Origin: Diaporthe sp. PMI_573
Lineage: Eukaryota; Ascomycota; Sordariomycetes; Diaporthales; Diaporthaceae
NCBI GenBank assembly: GCA_021399435.1
Contig: JAJTUP010000070.1
Coordinates: forward strand, 1 to 64,000
Length of the DNA: 64,000 nt
Direction: 5' to 3'
Below are positions 43,666-54,128 of this stretch, piece by piece. Below the pieces are notes generated by a model. It was not told the DNA's origin, made no database searches, and saw only the letters and a list, made by a program, of their open reading frames with translations. The number at the start of each line of letters is the position of its first letter. The first letter of the stretch is position 1. The position numbers and the translations under genes were made by a program.

Positions 43666-45197
43666 TCTGAAGGTTGGTGGATCGAATGGGAGTCAGGTAG
43701 CAGTAGGGTGCACTGAGGTCTTGTTGGAATCTTGAGAATGGTTTGGACAACTTTGTATTGAATTTGAGTGGGCTTCTGTCAGCCCTCCTCACAGTCCCTC
43801 CGATATCGTCTCAACCCTGGGCACGCTGTGGTTGGCTCTGGTGCGCAGATAGGGAGGCCGGAAAATTCGGCCCTCGGACCCACTATCTTTGGCTTTAAAT
43901 AACCAGCCAACCCTAACCCTGACAGTAACCAAACTAAATACAGATAAACTTTAGAAATCAGGCTATCTAATAAACTAGGTTACATGCTTTTTGGGTAAGA
44001 AATAAGGGGAATGCAGAGGTTCGAAGTTAGGGTCTTACAATAGCCCAAAAAATCAACTCACGGCCACCAAACTCATCTCCCAGCATACACGCTCTATTGG
44101 TATATAGAGAAAATTCTAGTGCCAAGTCTAGGGTGACTCCTTGTATACAATGCTAAGCACCAACACCCTGATAAGCGTTTTCGTTTAATAACAGCATCTA
44201 TCTTTAGTCTACTAAGGGCTTTTTTTTATACCTTAAAGACCTATATAACTGGGATTTATACTAAATCTTTTAAGAGGTATATACATTATTATTAAGAACT
44301 GTAAACCTAGATATAGTAAATATTGATATATTAAGGACTTTATATAAGTCTACTACTTTAGTTATAGTAATTACAACCTACTATAAACCTGGTAATATTA
44401 TATAACGTTTAAGCCCCTATAGGGTAAGGATAGTATCTAGTAATACTTCTGTTAAATTTCTATCTTCTTAAACTTAGAAATTCCTAAAGCTATAAAATAG
44501 GAGCTTGTCTATTTTAAAACCAGAAGAGATGCAGCCTCGAAAGAAGTAGGTAAAGCTAGTCTACAAATATAAACTTATATATAATTTTTTAACGTAAAGG
44601 CTCTAAGTATACGAGTTATATTAATCTATTTATTGTTAAACGGAAACGCTCATTAGGGTATATACTTGGCACTGTACGCAAAGAGTTACCCTAAACCTGG
44701 CACTGCACACAAGGAGTCACCCTAGACTTAGCACTAGAATTTTCTCTATATACCAATAGGGCGTGCACACCGGGAGATAAGTTTGGTGGCCGTGAGTCGA
44801 TTTTTTAGGCTGTTTTAAGACCCTAACTTCATACCTCTACATTCCTCTTATTTCTTACCCAAAAAGTATATAAACTAGTTCATTAGATAGCCTGATTTCT
44901 AAAGTTTATCTATATTTAGTTTGGTTACTGTTAGAGTTAGGGTTGGCTGGTTATTTATAACCAAAGATAGTAGGTCTAAAGGGCGAATTTTCCGGCCTCG
45001 CCATTCTTGCACCAGAGCCAACCTACGCGTACCTGCAGGTAAGACGATATCGGAGGGACTGTGAGGAGGGCTGACAGAAGCCCACTCAAATTCAATACAA
45101 AGTTGTCCAGACCATTCTTAACCGTCCCAATTTGCCTCAGTACACCCTACTGCAACCCTGCCGATGAAACACACTACTGAAGGCACAACCCTTCAGA
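43666..45197. repeat. Large inverted repeat made of two copies of a ~500-bp element
   Basis: The left arm (about 43666-44190) and right arm (about 44634-45197) are inverted copies, separated by about 440 bp of AT-rich sequence. Shared landmarks include GTTTGGACAACTTTGTATTG, CTCCTCACAGTCCCTCCGAT, CTATCTTTGG, AACCAGCCAACCCTAA and CACGGCCACCAAACT. The arms are diverged by C/T and G/A changes as RIP would produce. The same unit occurs alone at 53014-53493 and, more diverged, at 52395-52800. It is therefore a dispersed repeat, perhaps an LTR, present here as a head-to-head pair or a foldback element. Confidence 0.8.
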
Positions 45198-46798
45198 ATT
45201 TTCTCAATAAATTTATTAACCAAGCTATAATAGGGGCATAAAGAAAGGGAGAGAGGAGTAATAAAGTTAATATTTAACACATAACTAATTATATAGTTAG
45301 GTAGGTATAGTTTGTTTACTTTAGCGGTAGAAAGGTTAGTAATAACCTTAAGTTTGTTATAAAAGAAGACTGCTAGTATTGGCTTAGTCATCATATAAAC
45401 AACACTATATATAGTCCCCTAGGCTAAAGTTATTTAGCCCAGCTAACTTAAAGAATATAATCAACTATCTAACCTATATTCGGACCATATCTTCGTGATA
45501 TTTATCGTTTATTGTTTTCCCTATACGTATATATAGAAGACCAATCGACACAACTTCAGTCAAAGATGGGTTGGGACCCTTGGAAATACATAGGCATATC
45601 ATACACCATTAGATTCGACCTTACGAGGCCGGTTTATATCACGGCTGAAAGTAGAGTAAGACATCATTTAGGCTTTCTAATACGGCAGCTCGAAGTTTAT
45701 TACACATAACATTGTTAAATCAACATGTCAATATCCCTATTGTCTAACTCATAAATAGTGTACTGAAATTCATGTGTATTGATTGAAGCTAGGGTTGTCG
45801 GAGCTAACAATAAATGTTACACAGTACTTCGACCTGGCTAGCCTAATCCGTTGAACCCGAATAACCCGACATCTAGCTGTGGAGATCCGAACTTTGAGAC
45901 CAATTAGAACGAGACCTCGCCGAAGCAAAGGCCGGAGCTGACGGAATGTCACCATTTTTTTTTTGGAGAGGAGTTGCCAGAGACACACTGGTCTTGTGTT
46001 CGTAATTCCTGTCTCGCACATTCTGCGGTGGTCCGTACGAATACGAACTCGGTTCAACGGCGCTACTGACTTACCCTGAGATTGCCCAACCGCACATCGG
46101 CACAACTGCTCGTCTGGGACAATATAGAGTCGTAGCAACTCCTGGGGCCCAATGCATACACATCCTCGATGCATGCCACCACACTGTGCGGTCATCCCCG
46201 TTGCCTAAAGTTCTTGACCACCCCTATTTGCCCTGGTAGAGATCACGTATAAAAGCTGGCCGCAATCTGCGGCCTCACTGCGATTAATTAGTACCTATCG
46301 GGCTGGGAGTCCAGGGAACTGAGAAGGTACAGTCTTCCAAAGAAGTCAGTGTTGTATTCGAGAGTGAGGTCGGAAGTGTTGAATTGTATGCAATAGTGCT
46401 TATTCATTAGACTATTCTAGCTTCGTGTAAGTGGGCCAGAGGCCCCCTATATATATTCGACTTATAGGGATAAAGATATTCCCTATTATTAATACATTAA
46501 TAATACACTTAGTCTAGAATATTCCAACAGGAAGCAGATGGGTGCTGAGCAGCCTGTAGTTTGGATCCTCGACCGACTCGGAGCGAGGCCTAGGTGGGCA
46601 GTGAGTCGTTCTGGTGACGATTGCCCCGCTCGGATGCGGGGTAATAGGAATCTTTGAAGCGGGTCATTTCCCACGTCGCTCCTGGTCTCACCTGGGTACG
46701 TTCTGACTCAGTTATAGAGGGCCCGATGTACATGCCCGAAACCATACGCGAAGAATGCGAAGGGACCCGAATCTTCACAACTTAGTGTCGCCTCGGCC
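45198..46798. other. Intergenic stretch, degraded at first, then normal
   Basis: AT-rich sequence continues to about 45500. The minus-strand frame at 45770-46195 has no recognisable domain. The last part, up to 46798, would contain the promoter of the zinc-cluster gene. Confidence 0.35.
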
Positions 46799-48035
46799 AT
46801 GTCCCAATCCCCCCGGCCAGCAGAGGGAAGCCGGAGGAGACTCCCCAAGTCCAAGACAGGTTGTCGAACTTGTAAGAAGCGAAAGGTCAAAGTACGTGTT
46901 CCCGACTATAGACAGCCGACTGCCGGATGAGCTACTGACGCTGCTGTGACAGTGCGATGAGGATCGTCCCGCATGCCGTAACTGTGTGAAGCATGGCGTC
47001 GAGTGTGATTTGATCATACCGTCACCAAGCAACCCGAGCTCAGTGGGTCCTTCAACCCAGATGAGTCTCTGTGATCACGAGATCTCAGGATGTTTCAAAC
47101 TTAACGATTTTGAGTTGTTGCATCACTACACGACTTCAGCATGCCTCACCTTTTCGATGGACCCGATGGTTCGCAACTTCTGGCGAGTCAATGTTCCCCA
47201 GATAGGATTCACCACGCCATACATCCTGAGGGGCTTGCTCTCGCTTTCTGCTCTGCATATGGCAAAATTTAGGTCGGAACGTAAGGACTTTTATACTGCC
47301 AAGGCTCTGCTTCATCACAACGCAGCTTTGAATCTGGTGTCGCCATTGTTTTCCACAATCACTGCCGAAAATTGCGTGCAGCTCTTCTTATTCAGCACAC
47401 TTACGAATTATTTCGCATTTGGAAAACCGAGAGAGCCGGATACGTTTCTTCTCACCAGACATGGGGTCCTGCCCGAATGGTTGATGCTATTCCGTGGTGT
47501 TCGCGCCGTCATGGAGACAGAGCATGCCGTCATACGCAATTCCCCCGTGGCCGCTATGTTTGAGACGGGCTTCACAATGCATGAATACTGGATCTCTCAT
47601 GCATTCGAGAACGAAGCTCTGAGAGCACTCGAAGCTAATATTCGGGATACCATGCAGCATGAGCCTTCGCAATTGGATTCAATGATGCTAGCAATGGATG
47701 CTCTGAAGCGGAGCTACGCGATTGTTTACGGAGCTCCTCAATTCAAGGCACAGGCAGACGACGACAAGGTTCGGGGGATCTTTATTTGGCTATTCAAAAT
47801 CAGCGACGAGTTCATAGCTCTGGTTGGTGAAGGCAACAGCGAAGCTCTCTGTATCCTTGCATACTTCTGCGTCTTGATGCGGCGTTTGGACTTTTTGTGG
47901 TGGATGGAGGGCTGGGGCCTACATTTGATGGAGAGCATATACTCACGGCTCAATGATGTCTATAGATGTTGGGTCAGGTGGCCAATCGAAGAGATAGGCT
48001 GGGTCCCAAGTTATGGAGATTCTCTATCTCTTTGA
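46799..48035 (+). CDS. Zn2Cys6 transcription factor (Upc2-like layout), two exons
   Basis: Exon 1 is 46799-46891 and exon 2 is 46953-48035, giving 391 residues. The 61-nt intron (GTACGT to GACAG) splits the zinc cluster in phase 0. Spliced, it reads C22-x2-C25-x6-C32-x6-C39-x2-C42-x6-C49, preceded by basic RRRLPKSKTG. The rest is the compact helical regulatory domain of the sterol-uptake-control (Upc2)-like group, with FELLHHYTTSACLTFSMD near residue 85 and LRGLLSLSALHMAKF following. There is no sign of damage. It lies immediately before three glycoside hydrolase genes and is the obvious candidate regulator for them; that link is inference from position. Confidence 0.87.
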
Positions 48036-48539
48036 GACGTATTGGGCTATTGGTTGCTTCTGGTTAGAACCGTGATAATAATAATGCCAACCTTTAATCA
48101 CGGCTAGGTCGCATCCGGCTGTTTCCGTCACCCTCAAGCAGGCTGCAGTGATGTGGAGCAGTTGCCCCCGGGAGTTTACGAAATAGCTGGAGAAATAAGA
48201 GGACGGAGAAAAAAGAAGAAAAAAAAGAACAGAGAGAAACCCCTATCGGACGAATCTTTAGACATTAGCTTGAACATCACTTTCCACCGCTGATGATTGC
48301 CCCGTCGAAGGACGAATCCACGAACGGCGGCCTCATTAGAAATCACCACAACCAGTCCTAGGCCTTAACATATGTGTTGAAAGGCGAACATATCAAAGGA
48401 CTTCCACGCCTTTCCTCTATAAATATTAGATACCTACCGGTTTAAGTGATTACCCATGATGTCACGGAATCAATGCTCATGATTCTCCGTCCTTCCTCAT
48501 TCAGCCTCAGCTCCTGCGCAGATTTCGCGCATGCTCACT
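48036..48539. other. Intergenic gap between convergent genes
   Basis: Contains an A-rich stretch near 48210-48230 and otherwise only 3' flanking sequence. Confidence 0.4.
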
Positions 48540-51500
48540 TCAGCAAACCACTCGCCGGAATGGCGTGACCCTGACGCCAGGCATGAGCCCATAATCATCC
48601 GCGGTTGGCAGAGGTAGGCCGAACAAACCGTTCAACACAAGGGGGAGAGGCCGCGCCCCCGAGCTCTCGAGGGCACCTATTATCGTTCTTAGATAATTCC
48701 ACCATGTTGTTGGAACGACTGCCGTCACAGTATTGTTGCCAGGCCGGAGGTAAGAGGATATGTCAGCGGTTGCGTGAGTTATGTCCAGCGGAGGCAGTTC
48801 AGCACCATTGACCTGCACGCGCAAGGAGTGCAACACATTGTCAAATGAAATATAAGCCCCAAGTACACTCGCGCTAGTGTTTGTCGCATTACTCGGCCAA
48901 ATAAAAGTCGAGGTGTAATATCCGATGCCTGAGGTGTTCACCAGCGCCGGGATTTTCGCCCAAGGACTGAGTGACGGCAGGATATGGGTCGTGTTGAACT
49001 TTTTGGTAGGCTGGGCGGCGTCTGAAATATTGGATGGAGCTTCCCAATGTTCTGCAACCAACTCCCATTCTGTCAGTTCGAATGCTTCTGGGACGCCGGA
49101 GCCCGAGAGTGGACAGGTGGCGTTAGTAGACAAGACTGCTTCTCCAACTTTGACGGCGGCGGAAACATGTAAAGCGAGCCCTTCCCCCGAATTGAAACTG
49201 GCTCCAACTACCCCAGAAGGCGCAGAACTGATGTGGTAGGTAGGCACCACGGACTGAATTTTTGCGTGGCTGAAAGAGATGATCACAGTTTGATTCCCAG
49301 CGAGATCGAGAGGAATGGTCGTATGCGCTCCATCCTGCTCATATATGAGAACAGGAGTTTCTTCGCCTGTCCAAGGGTTCAGGAAAAACGGTGTTCTGGT
49401 ATCGGCGATTGTAACAATTCCGCTACTCCCAATTAGATCGGCGTATATGAGGGCATGCCCAGCATCGTCTGTTTCTCGCCATGTCGTGTACCAGGTACCA
49501 TTGGTGGTAACAGCGACCCGAGGAGACAATCCCAGTGCAGACAGCTGGTTGGCGAGCTGACCTTCGTCCACTAAGTAAGATCCCTCGGACGACTGGAGCG
49601 CGGAAAGCTGTTCTTCAAATGCGGTAATATTTGTATCTGCTCCAGTCGGATAGAAGCTGGGTGATCCTCCAACGAAGATAATTGGAAGACCAGATTTAGC
49701 AAAACGTTGGAGTGAAGCAATGGCGTCTAAGGTTATATTGGAATCGCTCCCAATGGCAAAGGCCTTCCACGCGGCGCCCGCCGGAGCGAGTACACAATTT
49801 TCCACGATGGCCTTCGGCGAGTTCAGATTCTCGGAGGTCAAGTAATTGTAAGACCATCCTGGGGAAAATTAATAAGCGCTCATACGTGTAAATTTGACGA
49901 GGCTCACCTCTCTCAGTAAGGTCCGAAGACGAGTATACAGTCCGAATAGTTGTTGCCGATTGCTTGTTATAGATAGCCACATCAACCTTGGGCACGCCGG
50001 ATTGTTGTAGATGTTCGACCCTTGCCATATAATTCAGTGTTTCTTCAAAACCGTGCTTCCACACAGGCTGACGTGGGGACCACGCCTCGGAGAACAGGTA
50101 GTTGAAAGGCACATGGCCAGGCCAGGTGGTTTGATGATAATTGCCCGAGTATGACTGGCCGTGAATAACATATTGATTCACACCAGCTGCAAAACCTCGA
50201 TTGGCGGAGAACAGGAGTTCCGGAAGGTGATAACGAAACGCAGATCCTCTAACCGCACCTAACTCATTAGAAATGACCCGTTTCTCCGCGAGATTTGCCG
50301 GGCCAACAAATTGACGGTAAGAATCAATGAGGTCAAGGAATGTTAAGCTTTCACATTCCGGCACGTCAACATCTGGAATCGATGCTTGCATGTCCATGGG
50401 AAGACCATACGCTGGCTGGACTGACAGCTGAATACCCATCCCATGGAGCCATGCTGTCAGTGTTTCGACGTACTCTTGGTAGCCTGCCACCAACGCCTTG
50501 CGAAAGTCATTGACATATCTTACACCTTGGACCTCGGTGTCTAGTATGCACTGGAAAGTCCCTGGTTCGGTGGTTTGAACCGCCAAGTCGTTTTGCTGGA
50601 AGGTCAAAAGTGGGAGAAAAGGCTTGATATCATACTTGAATAGCTCTTGAAACCTCGTAGGCAACGAACGTGACCACGTGATATTTGCAAGAAGCTCTGG
50701 GCTGTCTTCCCACGCTGTCCCACTGTGAGCGTACCATTCGGAAACGTGAAAGGAGACGGGGTGACCATGAGCGTAGTGGTCCGACACTCACCATAATGAC
50801 CAACGCGCTGCAATCGCTCCCGGATTCCATCAATCACTATGTGCTCTTCCCAAAAGTTGATGACTGTCTCTGCGCCTTTCGCATCGAAGTGGTCGACGAC
50901 ATAGGAGCCCTTGTCAAATATCGAGTCGGTAAGGTTGGTAGTGAACTGCAGGTTTTTGTTTCCAGACAGTTTTTGATAAAAAGCGAAGAGGCGGTAATGT
51001 TGCCCGTCTTCCTTCCGAGGAAAGGACATCTCAACAGTACCGTTAGTGGAAACCTGTTCCGTTTGATCCAGCAGACTGTCTGGCGCGAGGACGTATTGGT
51101 CATAAGTCACAGTCTGGGCTGCAACCGATCCAACTGCCTCATAGGTGATTGTGCTGTTTGAATTTACAAGAGCCGATACGATGGATACAAGCTCACCGGC
51201 TCCCCAGCCTGGTATGGTTTCTGCAAATGTCCCGTTCTCTGGCACGGCGGCTGTGAAAGGAACCTGAATGTCTCAGCATGAAATTCTCTTATTGGAGCGG
51301 CAGATCTTACCAGATCCCATTGCAGACCAGGATTATCAGGGCTTGCAGGCACACCTTGTCCTTGGTTTGGACCCAGTGAGAAATCCATCAACAGCCCGTT
51401 TTCCTCATGAGCAGTGAGAACTGCTGCAAAGATGTTGCGAAAAGGGACCGTGCCAAAGTTGTAAGTAGCCCAATCTGCGCCAGCAGGCATAGACCCGAGC

Positions 51501-51775
51501 TCTCCTCCATATTCGAAAAATGGGAGCAACTCGATGCCTCCGGCACCAATTGAGCCAGCAGCCGCAATATCGGCAGCAACAGTGTCGACATCGACACTGG
51601 CATCGGGCAGCCAATAGCGAAACCTTGGGCGGACATTTGTACCGGGGTTTGCAAAGGTTCCGGCGCTGATCGGTGTTCCTATTGGAGAATCGCTTAAGCC
51701 TCGACAGAGAGGGACAACTGTACATATCCAAGCGAGGCTCTTGAGGACTTGCTGGGCTTGATAGAAGGACCTCAT
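48540..51775 (-). CDS. Secreted glycoside hydrolase, GH106 (alpha-L-rhamnosidase)-like, four exons
   Basis: I model exons 51775-51311, 51263-50792, 50714-49908 and 49858-48540. All phases fit and the product is 1020 residues with no internal stop. The N-terminus has a secretion signal (hydrophobic core about residues 13-25). It is followed by RPRFRYWLPDASVD (49-62) and IGAGGIELLPFFEYGG (76-91), the opening strand-helix pattern I associate with GH106-like rhamnosidases. The central part contains YAWEDSPELLANITW, created by intron 2, and ERGWSYNYLTSENL, created by intron 3. The C-terminal part has galactose-binding-like beta domains and many N-x-S/T sites, as expected for an extracellular enzyme. 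The likely role is release of terminal L-rhamnose from pectin side chains or glycosides. The family call rests on remembered pattern, so another large fungal glycosidase family is possible. Confidence 0.82.
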
Positions 51776-52394
51776 CGTGGTTGGCAGGTCAATTCGACCA
51801 TGTGACGCGCAACGAGATGAGAGCTGGGTGACTTGCCGAGTCCTATGGTGCTGAATCAAATGTTGAAATCAGGCTCGTCAACATGTAGCAGTCATGTTTA
51901 TAAGAGCACAAAACGTGAGGATTTACGATCTCGTTAGTGATGAGCGATCGATCCTGGGACGTCGGCACAACATGATCAACAACCTGGTTTAGTGCGCATA
52001 GCCACATCTGATAGTCCTGTTTCCTTGCCGGAGTAACCGTCGCCAAGAGCGCGATTTACTCAAATCCCTTCCAGCTCTCAGGTATCGTAGGTAGCTGCAT
52101 GGGGAGGACATCACAGCGGCGACGGTAACCTCGGGTTCAACCCGAGAATGCGAAGACGAGTCGGGTGGTCGGGTCCTGGGGAAGGCAGCCCCCAGAATAT
52201 GGCAGAACCGCTTGGCTCCGGCCTAAAGGGGCGGGGCCGCATGGGTCAGGGGTCACGGCTGGTATTTGTAAGAAAAGTGTGAATAGTAATAGTGATGTAC
52301 CGCAGTATGTACCTAGGTACCCGAGCCAGCCAGGCACCGCGGCTCAAGTCAGCAAGCTCCGAAGCCAGTGTTAAACGGGATACCACTCATCTGG
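51776..52394. other. Upstream region of the GH106-like gene
   Basis: Promoter-side sequence with no recognisable element; repeat sequence begins near 52395. Confidence 0.4.
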
Positions 52395-52800
52395 GTGCTA
52401 GTGTAGCTATATGAGTTACCCTAGACTTGGCACTAGATTTTCTCTAAGTGCAAATGGTGCGTGCACGCCGGGAGATGAGTTTGGTGGCCGTGAGTCCATT
52501 TTTTGGGTACTAAAAACCCTCTAACTTCGAACCCTTGCGTCAGGCTGGAAACTTAACCAAAAACGGTAATTCTTGTTTTTCCTGTAAATTTAGCTTCTGA
52601 ATATTCCATAGACCCACTTCTAGCCAAATTGGGCTTAGTGTAGATAGTTAGCTTATAGGTTGAAGTTAGGGGTTTTTGGAGGCTATTTTTCCGGCCTATC
52701 TGTTCTCGCACTAGAGCCAACCACAGCGTGCTATAGGGTGAGACGATGTCGGAGGGTATGTGAGGGGAAGCAATCTCAGGACACCCTCGCTAGCTAGAAT
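52395..52800. repeat. Diverged copy of the dispersed ~480-bp repeat, inverted orientation
   Basis: Shares the order of landmarks seen in the right arm at 44634-45197: ACCCTAGACTTGGCACTAGA, GGAGATGAGTTTGGTGGCCG and GAGCCAACC, then a GACGATRTCGGAGGG block. Between the landmarks similarity fades, so this is an older or different subfamily member. Confidence 0.65.
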
Positions 52801-53013
52801 ACAGACAACTTGCCGCACAAGCTACTATAGGCTATCTAGCCTACATTGTCCACTATTTCTATGTGATTGCAGAAGGTTCTAGACTTTTCCTAGAAGTCTA
52901 TTAATGCTAAAGGCACTATAGGTCATTTCCTATAGCTCTGTTTCTATGGTACATTATACCTTTATTAGCTTAAGTTAATATATAACCTATATTTGGCTTT
53001 AAGTATATTAGTA

Positions 53014-53493
53014 TCTGAAGGTTAGTGCCTTCAGCAGTAGGTTTCATGTGGCAGGGTCGCAGTAGGGTGCCTGAGGCGAATTGGGACGGTGTGTGAGTGG
53101 TCTGGACAACTTTGTATTGAATTTGAGTGGGCTTCTGTCAGCCCTCCTCACAGTCCCTCCGACATCGTCTCACCCGTGGGCACGCGTGGGTTGGCTCTGG
53201 TGCAAGAATGGCGAGGCCGGAAAATTCGCCCTTCAGACCCACTATCTTTGGTTATAAATAACCAGCCAACCCTAATCCTGACAGTAACCAAACTAAATAC
53301 AGATAAACTTCAGAAATCAGGCTATCTAATGAACTAGGTTACATGCTTTTTGGGGTAAGAAATAAGGGGAATGCAGAGGTACGAAGTTAGGGTCTTAAAA
53401 CAGCCTAAAAAATCGACTCACGGCCACCAAACTCGTCTCCCGGCGTGCACGCCACGTAGGCACATAGCCGAAATCGAGCGTTTCCGTTTAACA
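53014..53493. mobile_element. Solo-LTR-like element with 5-bp target duplication
   Basis: The 480-bp unit starts TCTGAAGGTTAG and ends CCGTTTAACA, and is bounded on both sides by TAGTA (53009-53013 and 53494-53498). Read on the minus strand it begins TGTTAAACGG, an LTR-like start. It matches both arms of the inverted repeat at 43666-45197. A 5-bp duplication and the lack of any coding interior fit a solo LTR, but the other end does not finish in a clean CA, so the class is uncertain. Confidence 0.65.
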
Positions 53494-54128
53494 TAGTATA
53501 AAAGGTTAATAAGGTATTTATAATAGCTATATTATTAAATTACAGCTTAAAGGGTAAAGATTTCTATTTAGAGGTTTAACTTCTATATAGTAATAAATAG
53601 GTAAGTTAATAATAAGGTATTAAGTTGAAAATATTAGTAATATAACAATGTATATATAAATTTAATGTATATGCATATGGTTGTATCATTAATGCATTTT
53701 TAGTAGTGTGGAATACGAATGAGTATATTGGGCAACACAATTCCGCTGCGATGTCACGGCATCTGGCAACCGGCAGTACTTCAAGTACTCGCAGATACGA
53801 GAAATTTCTCCAAGCGGAGTGCTACCGCCCGAGGTTGGCATGGCCCGTGAAAGTAGCTCTACAATGAGAATCCGAGGAACCCGAGGAGGCTGGTCAAGCT
53901 GTAGTGAATGCGAACCAATCGTCGTGCACACCGACTTATTCGGATATGTGAGCCGACCAGGGGCTGAGCTTCACAAGGGTCTGACCTCTCAATCCATTGG
54001 ATTTCCTTTTGTGCGGGTTACTGACTGTTCGTCAAGGACACAAGATCTGTATAAGAACGCAATGGGAAATTTTGAAAATCAGCAATGGAATTCAGCATGC
54101 TCAGCTTGCCAATTGCGAGGTAGTCAAG
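53494..54128. other. Upstream region of the GH35 gene
   Basis: AT-rich at first (to about 53700), then normal composition. The frames at 53689-54128 are unsupported. The GH35 promoter should be here. Confidence 0.4.

Noticed and set aside
40880..43925. CCCTAACCCT sequences that resemble telomeric repeats
   Set aside because: Only one or two units occur at each of several scattered places, with no array, so they do not mark a telomere.
48605..49560. Plus-strand frames opposite the GH106-like gene
   Set aside because: They lie antisense to the long exon 4 of a well-supported gene and have no domain.
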